Shown piece by piece: positions 7,791-15,404 of a DNA stretch of 60,804 nucleotides (positions are counted from its first letter, which is position 1; each line of letters begins with the position of its first letter). The stretch is from Legionella sp. (lineage in GTDB: Bacteria; Pseudomonadota; Gammaproteobacteria; Legionellales; Legionellaceae). Location: positions 1 through 60,804 of the forward strand of contig JAUXWR010000457.1 of NCBI GenBank assembly GCA_030680075.1. The letters run 5' to 3'. The notes under the pieces were generated by a model that made no database searches, was not told where the DNA came from, and saw nothing but the letters and a program-made list of their open reading frames with translations. The position numbers and the translations under genes are program-made.

Positions 7791-8765
7791 TTAGGGACAT
7801 TGCCTAATAAAATCCTGTGCATCTTTATTGAGTTCATTGGCCTTTGATTTCTCTATAGTATGTTGAACAAAAAAAGCAGCATTGCATTCAAGAGCAGGAA
7901 TACTCTCTGTAATTCCAAGCCTGGCGGCATAATTATGCTGAGCCTGTGGATTCGCACCTAGCGCGTTTCCTCTATAATTTAGTAGAACAATGTTTGGAAT
8001 AGCAGATAAAACCGTTTTTAATGCGGAACGCTGAGTTGAATCCATCCTTTCAATCTCTGCTTCGTCTAAATAAATTTTTTGCACATTATGTAGTGTGTTA
8101 CTTAATTGATTAATTGATTCTGTAGCTAAATTTTGAAGCCAATTGCCGCTCAAATCAAGAGAGGTCACAGTGGCCGGGATTGCTGCAAAAGCCTGGGCTA
8201 ATTCAGAACCTAAATCACCAAATCCATTACTGCTCAAGTTAAGGGAGACCACAGTGGCCGGTATTGCTGCAAAAGCTTTGGCTAATTCAGCACCTTTTTT
8301 AGTGTAAAAGTTATTGAGGCGTAAATCCAGAGCGGTTACAGTGACAGGTATTGCCGCAAGAGCTTCGCCTAGTGCAGCACCTGTTGGGTTGTCAAGGTCA
8401 TTGCGGCTCAAACTAAGGGCGGTCACAGTGGCAGGTATTGCCGCAAGAGCTTCGGCTAATTCAGCGCCTGTTTTGTTTCCAAGTTCATTGCCGCATAAAT
8501 CAAGGGCGGTCACAGTGGCAGGTATTGCTGCAAAGGCTTCGACTAATTCAGCGCTTGTTTTATCGTTAAAATTATTGCTGCCCAAAAAAAGGGAGGTCAC
8601 GGTGGCCGGGATCGCTGCATAGACTTCAGCTAATTCAGCACCTGTTTTGTTACCAAGGTTAGTGTGGCTCAAATCAAGAGAGGTCACGTCAGCTGGAATA
8701 TTCTTAATACCTGTGAGTATTTCTTGCACTGTCCGTAGGTTAAGGTTTCTTAAACGATAATACAA
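7791..8765 (-). CDS. Leucine-rich-repeat protein, paralog 3 (7 repeats), 3' end replaced by mobile element
   Basis: A 324-residue LRR protein with seven repeats of the family type, the same cap (ESINQLSNTLHNVQKIYL) and most of the shared C-terminal domain. Two oddities. First, the codon aligned with the ATG of its paralogs is TTG (8763-8765), still preceded by AGGAG. Second, the other full-length paralogs end in NFF or EFF, whereas this one ends DFIRQCP; the last four codons and the stop lie in the tip of the adjacent inverted-repeat element. The protein is therefore almost complete and may function. One repeat is a residue short (GDLGSELAQ). Confidence 0.85.
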   Translation of the reverse strand: MYYRLRNLNLRTVQEILTGIKNIPADVTSLDLSHTNLGNKTGAELAEVYAAIPATVTSLFLGSNNFNDKTSAELVEAFAAIPATVTALDLCGNELGNKTGAELAEALAAIPATVTALSLSRNDLDNPTGAALGEALAAIPVTVTALDLRLNNFYTKKGAELAKAFAAIPATVVSLNLSSNGFGDLGSELAQAFAAIPATVTSLDLSGNWLQNLATESINQLSNTLHNVQKIYLDEAEIERMDSTQRSALKTVLSAIPNIVLLNYRGNALGANPQAQHNYAARLGITESIPALECNAAFFVQHTIEKSKANELNKDAQDFIRQCP

Positions 8766-8824
8766 AAAAAACTCCTACACGAATCGGCGATAATATTAAT
8801 ATATCGAATTATACTAAATTTCAG

Positions 8825-8835
8825 GGATCTATACT
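8825..8835 (-). promoter_or_regulatory. Diverged upstream block of LRR paralog 3
   Basis: The minus strand reads AGTATAGATCC, a variant of the GGATATAATCC block of paralogs 1 and 2, beginning 60 bases before the TTG start. It has lost the perfect TATAAT, and with the TTG start codon this suggests weaker expression. Confidence 0.4.
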
Positions 8836-8876
8836 AAATCAGCGATGACGTGTAATGATTTTTATTTACCAAAACA

Positions 8877-9842
8877 TTATTCAGGACGTGTGACTCGGGG
8901 CTCCAATCTTTCAACGCCATTTAATGCTAATGGATTTTCTGACTCTATTTCTAATACATGCCTGTAGTCTTCCAAGGCAGCTTCACTATGTTCCATTTCA
9001 CTATTCTGTGCACGCCCCAGTAATGCAGCTACATTGTTCGGCTCTTTTACCAGAATATAATTGTAATGTGTCATGGCTATATCACTCGAGAATGATAATT
9101 GAGCTCGCTCAAGTCTTGCCTCTAAATCATCTGGATTGGCTCTTATTCTGTTATCTAATAATTCTAATTGAACAGCGGGTGATGCCGCCAGTTCTCTTGC
9201 CAGCGCATGGGCTTGTAAGGCCGCATTTCGTCTGCTAAAAAATCTATGTTGTGCAGCTGGGTCAGGCATATCCTCAAGTTGCAGATTACCTAAGTTTGGG
9301 GCTCGGGCAAGCAGAAGGAGTAGAACAGTTACTCCACTATCATCAGATGCGAATAATGCCATTGGGGAGAGGTCGTTTTGTTGAGCTAGTGGGTTATCAT
9401 CATCTAATGGGTTATCAATGGGTGGTGCGATAACCCGAGCATTGTATATACTGATATGTTGGTTGACCAACCATTTTACGTCATCAAATATTGTTTCTTT
9501 TGTGTCATCAGCTAATTCGCTAAATGGAATACTACCAAGGCGGCCAATCATATTTTGAATAATAGGAGTGTCGGGGTAGCCATACTCAGGACTCATACTC
9601 TCCTTAATGTTCGCAACAATTTTGCCAAGCTGTCTTGCTGCTGCATCGTTACTTAGGCTATCTTCCACCAAATTATGAATCAGACCGCCACTTACATCAT
9701 CACTAAAAAGCAGCTCTATTTGGATATACTCCAAACCACTTGAACGTAATTTTTCGCGAAGACTGGCTTTTTGTGGAGCATTATACGATTGGAATGCTGA
9801 GTAGCCGAGCACCTCATCTATTTGTGCTGATGTTAGAGCCAT
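8877..9842 (-). CDS. TPR-like protein within the LRR island
   Basis: A 321-residue soluble protein of unknown function. The N-terminal 150 residues are helical and unlike any family I recognise. Residues about 225-310 look like two or three tetratricopeptide-type helical hairpins (NPDDLEARLERAQ, EPNNVAALLGRAQ, ESENPLALNGVERL). There is no signal peptide. It sits between LRR paralogs 3 and 4 on the same strand but is not related to them. Its own promoter candidate is at 9896-9923. A role as protein-interaction adaptor or effector is inference. Confidence 0.65.
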   Translation of the reverse strand: MALTSAQIDEVLGYSAFQSYNAPQKASLREKLRSSGLEYIQIELLFSDDVSGGLIHNLVEDSLSNDAAARQLGKIVANIKESMSPEYGYPDTPIIQNMIGRLGSIPFSELADDTKETIFDDVKWLVNQHISIYNARVIAPPIDNPLDDDNPLAQQNDLSPMALFASDDSGVTVLLLLLARAPNLGNLQLEDMPDPAAQHRFFSRRNAALQAHALARELAASPAVQLELLDNRIRANPDDLEARLERAQLSFSSDIAMTHYNYILVKEPNNVAALLGRAQNSEMEHSEAALEDYRHVLEIESENPLALNGVERLEPRVTRPE

Positions 9843-9895
9843 GTTATTCCTGTAAATTAATGATTCAAGTCAATTGAATAAAAGTTATGTGGTGC

Positions 9896-9923
9896 ATTAT
9901 ACATCAATTTGAATTTAATTCAA
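9896..9923 (-). promoter_or_regulatory. Candidate sigma70 promoter of the TPR-like gene, overlapped by a palindrome
   Basis: On the minus strand TTGAAT (9923-9918) and a consensus TATAAT (9901-9896) are separated by 16 bases, about 54 bases before the ATG. The -35 and part of the spacer form a perfect palindrome with 7-bp arms (TTGAATTAAATTCAA, 9909-9923), a possible operator. Confidence 0.5.
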
Positions 9924-10045
9924 GCATACTGGCAAGTCAGATAAGCAGACGAATGTGGGGTGTCTTCTCATTTTATGCAGCATGTTGGTCTATAAGGAAT
10001 GCATTTAACTTTAAGTTGATCACGTTTTTGTTCAGCCACGCATAA

Positions 10046-11287
10046 TCAAAAAAATTCACTAAATTCCTCTGTATCTGTATCGAGTACAAAGGCTTTTTGT
10101 TCTGATCCTACATTATGTTGAACAAAAAAAGCAGCGTAGCATAGAAGAGGAGGAATGCTTTGTGTAATTCTAAGCATGCTGGCAAAATAATGCTGAGCCT
10201 CTGGATTAGTGCCACCTAACGCTTTTCCTTGATTATCTAATAGAATAATATTTGGAATAGTAGATAAAACTGCTTTTAATGCGGCTCGCTGAGTTGAATG
10301 CATCGCTTTAATCTCTGTTTCGTCTAAATAGATGGTTTGCACATTAGGTAGTGCGTTACTTAATTGCTTTATTGACTTTACAGATAAATTTTGAAGTTGA
10401 TTGCCGCTCAAATTAAGGGAGGTCGCCGTGGCTGGGATTGCCGCAAAGGCTACAGCTAATTCAGCACCTGTTTTATAGCCAAGTTTATTATTGCCCAAAT
10501 TAAGGGAGGTCACAGTGGCCGGGATTGCTGTAAGGGCTTGGACTAACTCCAGGTCTGTTTTGTTGCCAAGGTCATTGTCGCTCAAATTAAGAGAAGTCAC
10601 AGTAGCAGGTATTGCCGCAAAAGCTTCGGCTAATTCAACGCTTGTTTTGTTGTCAAGGTTATTGCAGCTCAAATTAAGGAAGGCCACAGTGGCAGGTATT
10701 GCCGCAAGAGCTTGGGCTAATTCAGCGCCTGTTTTTTTGCCAAGGCTATTGCCGCGCAAATCAAGGGAGCTCACAGTGGCCAGGATTGCCGCAAGAGCTT
10801 GGGTTAATTCGTCGCCTGTTTTGTTGTTAAGGCTATTGTAGCTCAAATCAAGAGATTTCATAGTGGCCGGGATTGCCGCAAGAGCTTGGGTTAATTCAGC
10901 GCCAGATCTATTGCCAAGTACATTGTAGGTCAAATTAAGGGAGGTCACAGTGGCCGGGATGGCTGCAAGAGCTTGGGCTAATTCAGCGCCTGATCTATCG
11001 CCAAGTCCATTGTAGGCCAAATTAAGGGAGGTCACGGTGGCAGGTATTGCCGTAAGAGCTTCGGCTAATTCAGCGCCTGTTTTGAGGTAAAGGGCATTGT
11101 CGCCCAAATTAAGGAATGTCACTGTGGTCGGTATTGCTGCAAGAGCTTCGGCTAATTCAGCACCTGTTTTGTTGCCAAGGTTATTGTTGAACAAATTAAG
11201 GAAAGTCACATTAACTGGAATGTTCTTAATAACTGAGGTTAACTCTTGTCCCGTCAGTAGGTTAAGGTTCCATAAACGATGATACAT
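10046..11287 (-). CDS. Leucine-rich-repeat protein, paralog 4 (10 repeats)
   Basis: A 413-residue LRR protein with ten family-type repeats. Several read AELAQALAAIPATVTSLNL rather than AEAFAAIP, so the array has its own recent history. The N-terminus (MYHRLWNLNLLTGQELTSVI) and C-terminal domain (QHYFASMLRITQSIPPLLCYAAFFVQH, ending EFF) align with paralogs 1-3. The ATG at 11287 follows AGGATTTTTT. There is no membrane segment or signal peptide. Presumed host- or partner-binding scaffold by fold; no target is known. Confidence 0.88.
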   Translation of the reverse strand: MYHRLWNLNLLTGQELTSVIKNIPVNVTFLNLFNNNLGNKTGAELAEALAAIPTTVTFLNLGDNALYLKTGAELAEALTAIPATVTSLNLAYNGLGDRSGAELAQALAAIPATVTSLNLTYNVLGNRSGAELTQALAAIPATMKSLDLSYNSLNNKTGDELTQALAAILATVSSLDLRGNSLGKKTGAELAQALAAIPATVAFLNLSCNNLDNKTSVELAEAFAAIPATVTSLNLSDNDLGNKTDLELVQALTAIPATVTSLNLGNNKLGYKTGAELAVAFAAIPATATSLNLSGNQLQNLSVKSIKQLSNALPNVQTIYLDETEIKAMHSTQRAALKAVLSTIPNIILLDNQGKALGGTNPEAQHYFASMLRITQSIPPLLCYAAFFVQHNVGSEQKAFVLDTDTEEFSEFF

Positions 11288-11342
11288 AAAAAATCCTATA
11301 CGAGTCGTCGATAAGACGTATCGAACTGTACTAAATTTTCAT

Positions 11343-11354
11343 GGATTATATACC
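11343..11354 (-). promoter_or_regulatory. Shared upstream block of LRR paralog 4 (-10-like)
   Basis: The minus strand GGTATATAATCC keeps the TATAATCC of paralogs 1 and 2 and begins 56 bases before the start codon. Confidence 0.5.
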
Positions 11355-11516
11355 AGACAGGGATTATTACATATGCTGATTCATTATCATGCTAATTTTT
11401 ACGTACAGCAACTCGTTAGTCGCTGTCGCGTAATGATTTAAATAATCAGGTTGATTAGCGCTCTATTGCAAAAATAGCTGATTGTGACAGTAGGCCTTAA
11501 GTTAACACAATGAATT

Positions 11517-11564
11517 ATCCTTTTAAAGCCGTATTTGTTTATTAAAATACGGCTTTAAAAGGAT
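11517..11564. terminator. Perfect 20-bp hairpin
   Basis: ATCCTTTTAAAGCCGTATTT (11517-11536) is the exact reverse complement of 11545-11564, with an 8-base loop. It lies downstream of the LRR-membrane gene (paralog 5) and upstream of paralog 4. The A/T-rich outer stem supplies T-runs on both strands, so a terminator is likely. The rest of 11288-11644 carries only LRR-family upstream DNA. Confidence 0.6.
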
Positions 11565-11644
11565 GCGAAATCAAAAGCTCTAAGCTAATTATGGGGCTCC
11601 ATCTGGAGTGATGTAATTTGCTTAGAGTCATGATTTGCTTGAAT

Positions 11645-12199
11645 TTAATCGACCGCCAAGGATGCTGATTTAACCAAAGAATCATTGGGTGTTTCTTGCC
11701 TATTTCCGTAGGTGCCAGCAGCAAATAACCCAACTCCTGCAAGAATAAAAGCTACTCCTAAGCTTGCCACGACGCCAAAAGTTGCAGCATTTAGAAGAAG
11801 AACAAAAGCCGTGGCAACTGCAGCACAACCAACTACCGCTATAAAACCACCTAAAACCTGCATACTAATATTTATTGGTAGCGATTGGCTTGACTCTTTT
11901 TTTGAATTACCGGTTCTTTGAACTATATTGAACCCCCAGTTAACGGTCACGTTAGTTGGGATGGCCGCACAAATCAGAGCTAATTCAGCGCCTGTTTTGT
12001 AGTCAAGGTAATTGTCGCTCAAATCAAGGGAAGTCACACTGGCGGGGATTGCCGCAAAGACTTGGGCTAATTCAGCGCCTGTTTTGTGGCCAAGGCGATT
12101 GCCGCGCAAATCAAGGGTGGTCACACCGGCGGGGATATTCGTAATAGCGTTGATTAATTGCGAACCATTGAATTGCTTAAGATCTAATTGGTGATGCAT
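11645..12199 (-). CDS. Short LRR protein fused to a two-helix membrane segment (paralog 5)
   Basis: A 184-residue protein. Residues 1-90 carry two clear family repeats (AGVTTLDLRGNRLGHKTG, ASVTSLDLSDNYLDYKTG) and a broken third. The C-terminal domain of paralogs 1-4 is absent. Instead residues about 118-168 form two hydrophobic helices (GGFIAVVGCAAVATAFVLLL; FGVVASLGVAFILAGVGLFA) separated by a short turn, a membrane hairpin like those in some Legionella effectors that sit in host membranes. The ATG at 12199 follows AGGAGATTTGG. The architecture suggests recombination between an LRR gene and an unrelated membrane gene; localisation is inferred. Confidence 0.78.
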   Translation of the reverse strand: MHHQLDLKQFNGSQLINAITNIPAGVTTLDLRGNRLGHKTGAELAQVFAAIPASVTSLDLSDNYLDYKTGAELALICAAIPTNVTVNWGFNIVQRTGNSKKESSQSLPINISMQVLGGFIAVVGCAAVATAFVLLLNAATFGVVASLGVAFILAGVGLFAAGTYGNRQETPNDSLVKSASLAVD

Positions 12200-12490
12200 C
12201 CAAATCTCCTGTGCTCTTCATCAATATTGGGCGTGGACGCCATTTATATCTAAAATAAAATAGTACACAATGGTACCGTACAATTGGGGTTGTGTCAAAT
12301 AATTGCGCTATCTGACTTAACGCCAAGCACTCAAGAGCACTGGTGTTCCTCTGCACTACCTGGCGTGAAACTCAATAAACCAGTACCATTTGGCACTTTC
12401 ATTTCAAGATGAGCGAATCAAGCGATGAGTTTGGATGTGGATGGATTTACAAAAACTGTTTGTGACGGGGTAGTCAGCATCACCATTAAT

Positions 12491-12713
12491 AAGGAACATC
12501 GCCTGGTGAAATAGCTCAAAAACTGCCATGGGACGAGATGTTGGCATTAATCATGTCTGATTTTGCAGCGTACGGACAAACAACAGTGGTGGATGGGTAG
12601 ATCATTTAGAGTTCGCATTCACTGAGGTGTGTATGTATTGCAGCAGATGTTTGATTTAACTGATAGAGTTGCTGAGCAGCAAGTGCGTGACAATGCGGCC
12701 TTTAGGGCGTCCA
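12491..12713 (+). pseudogene. Decayed transposase N-terminal remnant
   Basis: Translation in shifting plus-strand frames gives EHRLVK, then LPWDEMLALIMSDFAAYG, then RVRIH-GVYVLQQMFDLTD and VAEQQVRDNAAFRA. This is the order of the N-terminal region of IS5/IS1182-type transposases (DUF772-like). Frameshifts and stops break it and no catalytic part follows. It marks an old insertion at the edge of the LRR island. The rest of 12200-13056 has no gene I can support. Confidence 0.55.
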
Positions 12714-12910
12714 AAAATTGATGATGCGATGAAAGCCTCAGCAAATGACGCAAATATTATCCGCGAAAATCTCATCCAGAAGGTAGCGATGAATCTCCTG
12801 GTGGCGGAAGCCTGAGTTTGATTCGTGAGATTCTTCGCTTCTCTCTGTGTGACGTAGATCGGTCCTGGTTGGTTGTACTTTACACAAAATCATTTCGCGA
12901 CAGCAACTCC

Positions 12911-12933
12911 TTATCCACAAAATCTGTGGATAA
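12911..12933. promoter_or_regulatory. Inverted pair of perfect DnaA boxes
   Basis: TTATCCACA (12911-12919) and its reverse complement TGTGGATAA (12925-12933) flank a 5-base spacer AAATC. Both match the strict DnaA box consensus. No dnaA, dnaN or AT-rich unwinding region is seen nearby, so this is not called an origin. It could titrate DnaA, control lolC (start 13057), or be a remnant of a plasmid-like origin. Confidence 0.5.
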
Positions 12934-13056
12934 CCTTGTGTGTTAACTGATGACTACTATGTTTAAGTCAAACTAATCAACGAAGAAGGCTGTCTGCCTA
13001 TATCCTGGCGCGGTAAATTTCACTACAATGGATTTTTATCCAAGATTAAACCAATT

Positions 13057-14301
13057 ATGTTTAAACCAATAGCAGTGTATATCGGGTTACGTTATACCCG
13101 TGCGAAAAAGAAAAATCATTTCGTGTCGTTTATTTCATTAAGCTCCATGCTCGGAATAGGTTTGGGGGTTATGGTATTAATTACGGTTTTGTCAGTGATG
13201 AATGGTTTTGATGAAGAAATTCACCGCCGTTTCTTTGGTATGGCGCCTGAAATTACGGTAAGCGGTAGTGACAGTAAATTAAGTAATTGGCAAGATTTGG
13301 AGGGGGAGTTGGCGGCTTTTCCTGGTGTGAAAGCAGTTGCTCCCTACATCGGCGGGCAAGGGCTTTTGACAAACAATGGACAGGTAGTGCCTATTATCTT
13401 AACAGGTGTTCTGCCTGAAAAAGAGAAAAATGTTACCCATTTGCAGGATAAATTGATTATGGGAAACATGGATAAACTTAATCATTTTGGTATTTTTCTT
13501 GGCAAGAGCCTTGCTGAAAGTCTTGGGGTTATGCTTGGGGATCAGGTGACGGTGATGATTCCAGAAGCAACGTCTACACCTGCGGGTATGATCCCACGCT
13601 TTAAACGGTTTACTGTAAACGGGATTTTTTCAGCAGGTACCGGTTTTAATTTTGATACAAAACTTGCATTTATTAATCTTTATGATGCGCAAAAATTGTT
13701 TCGTTTAGGCGATGATGTCTCGGGTCTTAAGATGAAGATTGCCAATGTCTATCAAGCCCCGGAAATGACAGCGAAATTAGCCGAAAAATTAGGGGATAGC
13801 TATCAGGTAGGGAATTGGACTGACCAATTCGGTGCTTTTTTTCAGGCGGTTAAAATGGAAAAAACCATGATGTTTCTAATATTAATGCTCATCATTGCAG
13901 TTGCCGCTTTCAACCTGGTTTCATCATTGGTGATGGTTGTTAATGATAAGCAATCTGAAATTGCGATTTTACGCACCATAGGGGCAACACCTGCAACAAT
14001 ACTCTGGATTTTTATAGTACAAGGTATGCTGGTAGGCGCGGTTGGTACCCTTTTTGGGTTAATTGGCGGCTGGATTTTGGCGAGCAATGCCACTGTAATA
14101 GTCAATTGGATACAATCATTTTTTAAGATTCAAGTGCTGTCGTCGAGTATTTATTTTGTCGATTATCTACCATCTAAAATCATGATGAGTGATTTGTTGG
14201 AGGTGTGTGCTATAGCCATGTTAATGAGTTTTGCAGCAACTATATACCCGGCTTGGCGTGCCTCAAAAACGGTAATTGCGGAGGCGCTACATTATGAATG
14301 A
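13057..14301 (+). CDS. lolC: Lipoprotein-releasing ABC transporter permease LolC/LolE
   Basis: A 414-residue inner-membrane permease that extracts outer-membrane lipoproteins and hands them to LolA, powered by LolD. It begins with the family hallmark [19 protein letters not shown], a first membrane helix at about 25-48 ([16 protein letters not shown]), a periplasmic MacB-like domain at about 50-265, and three C-terminal membrane helices (about 270-300, 315-345, 370-400) of the FtsX-like type, closing with PAWRAS. Its stop overlaps the lolD start by 8 bases, showing translational coupling. A separate second permease gene is not present here. Length is normal. Confidence 0.94.
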   Translation: MFKPIAVYIGLRYTRAKKKNHFVSFISLSSMLGIGLGVMVLITVLSVMNGFDEEIHRRFFGMAPEITVSGSDSKLSNWQDLEGELAAFPGVKAVAPYIGGQGLLTNNGQVVPIILTGVLPEKEKNVTHLQDKLIMGNMDKLNHFGIFLGKSLAESLGVMLGDQVTVMIPEATSTPAGMIPRFKRFTVNGIFSAGTGFNFDTKLAFINLYDAQKLFRLGDDVSGLKMKIANVYQAPEMTAKLAEKLGDSYQVGNWTDQFGAFFQAVKMEKTMMFLILMLIIAVAAFNLVSSLVMVVNDKQSEIAILRTIGATPATILWIFIVQGMLVGAVGTLFGLIGGWILASNATVIVNWIQSFFKIQVLSSSIYFVDYLPSKIMMSDLLEVCAIAMLMSFAATIYPAWRASKTVIAEALHYE

Positions 14302-14974
14302 AGTAATTTTCAATTGCGTGAATTTAAGTAAAAGTTACCACGATGGCACATCGACGGTGGATGTTCTTAAGGGGATTAATTTTATTATTAATAGCGGGGA
14401 TCGAATTGCTATAGTGGGGCCGTCAGGTTCTGGAAAAAGTACACTACTGCATTTGCTCGGCGGGTTGGATAAACCGACAGCCGGGGAGTCTCTGATGCAG
14501 GGCGTAAGCTGGCCCAGTCTTAGTGAAAAGAAGCGCTGTGAGTTGCGTAATCAGATGTTGGGATTTATTTATCAATTTCATCATTTGTTGCCTGAATTTT
14601 CAGCCATGGAAAATGTGGCTATGCCTTTGTTGTTGAGAAAGATGGATATCAGTGAGGCCAAAGAACAAGCATTGGGTATTTTAGATAAAGTAGGTCTTGG
14701 TAATCGTACTACTCATAAACCCTCACAGTTATCAGGCGGGGAGCGCCAGCGGGTGGCTATTGCGCGTGCTTTGGTGCATAAACCTCTGTGTGTATTGGCA
14801 GATGAGCCTACAGGAAATCTTGATAATATAACCGCGGCTAAAGTCTTTGAGCTAATGCTTGATTTGAATAAGCATTTAAATACAGCATTGGTTATTGTGA
14901 CGCATGATCAGCATTTGGCCGCGCGTATGGATAGGGTGTTGACGATTCAGGATGGGGTGTTGTCGGAGGCTTAA
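14294..14974 (+). CDS. lolD: Lipoprotein-releasing ABC transporter ATPase LolD
   Basis: A 226-residue ABC ATPase that drives LolC-type lipoprotein release. Walker [10 protein letters not shown], the LolD-typical [15 protein letters not shown] segment, ABC signature [15 protein letters not shown], Walker [13 protein letters not shown] and switch histidine VIVTHD are all present. I chose ATG 14294 (GGAGG 9 bases upstream); the frame is open to a TTG at 14276 but would add an unusual leader. It overlaps lolC by 8 bases and is followed by a hairpin-rich intergenic region. Confidence 0.95.
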   Translation: MNEVIFNCVNLSKSYHDGTSTVDVLKGINFIINSGDRIAIVGPSGSGKSTLLHLLGGLDKPTAGESLMQGVSWPSLSEKKRCELRNQMLGFIYQFHHLLPEFSAMENVAMPLLLRKMDISEAKEQALGILDKVGLGNRTTHKPSQLSGGERQRVAIARALVHKPLCVLADEPTGNLDNITAAKVFELMLDLNKHLNTALVIVTHDQHLAARMDRVLTIQDGVLSEA

Positions 14975-15031
14975 GCCTTGCTCTTGGCTGGTGTGTGGAT
15001 GGGATCGAGCAGTGTCAAGTTCTGGTGCCCG

Positions 15032-15146
15032 GAATAAAGCCTTCCCTTTAAGTCTCTGAAAACACGCTGTCGCCATCCATGGCGCGCTCTCGAAAAACAT
15101 CCTGTTTTTCAAAGGTTTTCAGAGACTTAAAGGGAAGGCTTTATTC
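15032..15146. repeat. Long hairpin with 32-bp perfect arms
   Basis: Bases 15032-15063 (start GAATAAAGCCTTCCC) are the exact reverse complement of 15115-15146. The loop includes a 33-bp segment, 15066-15098 (core CGCCATCCATGGCG), that recurs inverted at 15294-15326 inside the next hairpin. It lies between convergent lolD and asnS and may also end transcription. Confidence 0.7.
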
Positions 15147-15250
15147 TTTCAGGTGTTGAGGTAAAACGAAGACAATAATATCGGCTAGTAATTACCTAAG
15201 TAGTAGTACGCGTTTTTACTAGCTGCCAATCCAGTTTGAGAGTGAGAAGT

Positions 15251-15355
15251 AAGGCTGACCCGACAGGCTTGTAAAACCTTCGAAAAACACGACGTTTTTC
15301 GAGAGCGCGCCATGGATGGCGACAGCGCGTTTTACAAGCCTGTCGGGTCAGCCTT
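15251..15355. repeat. Second long hairpin with 27-bp perfect arms
   Basis: Bases 15251-15277 (start AAGGCTGACCCGACAGG) are the exact reverse complement of 15329-15355. Its interior holds the reverse complement of the 33-bp core of the preceding hairpin, plus a small CGAAAAAC/GTTTTTCG stem. Different outer arms around one shared core suggest a repeat family whose ends were exchanged or adapted to each site. No gene lies in 14975-15404. Confidence 0.7.
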
Positions 15356-15404
15356 GCTTCCTTTCGGAGCAAGGAACGTGGAGCCTGCGAGAAGGATAAG
15401 CTAA

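Larger units (their letters stand above)
6998..7804. mobile_element. ~0.8-kb element with ~140-bp terminal inverted repeats
   Basis: The left arm, about 6998-7143, and the right arm, about 7668-7804, are inverted copies. Inner parts (CCCTCTCCCGCGCTAGGAGT and onward) differ at only a few positions over about 73 bases. Outer parts (ACGTCCCTAAAG, AATCTGAGCACATA, TTTACTTCGATCTGCC) show small indels. Inside are a truncated DUF559 nuclease gene and an IS5-type transposase fragment in opposite orientation. The right tip forms the last codons and the stop of LRR paralog 3, so insertion reshaped that gene. A sequence matching the left tip (AACGTCCCTAAAGTTTTTT) recurs at 43038-43056. No clear target duplication is visible. 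Confidence 0.65.

Noticed and set aside
12738..12920. A 60-codon minus-strand frame with an HTERSEESHESNSGFRH-like peptide
   Set aside because: This peptide is typical of translated intergenic repeats (reads through GATTCTTCGCTTC-type DNA), not a real protein.
12911..12933. Chromosomal replication origin
   Set aside because: Only two DnaA boxes are seen, with no AT-rich unwinding region and no dnaA, dnaN, gidA or parAB genes nearby.
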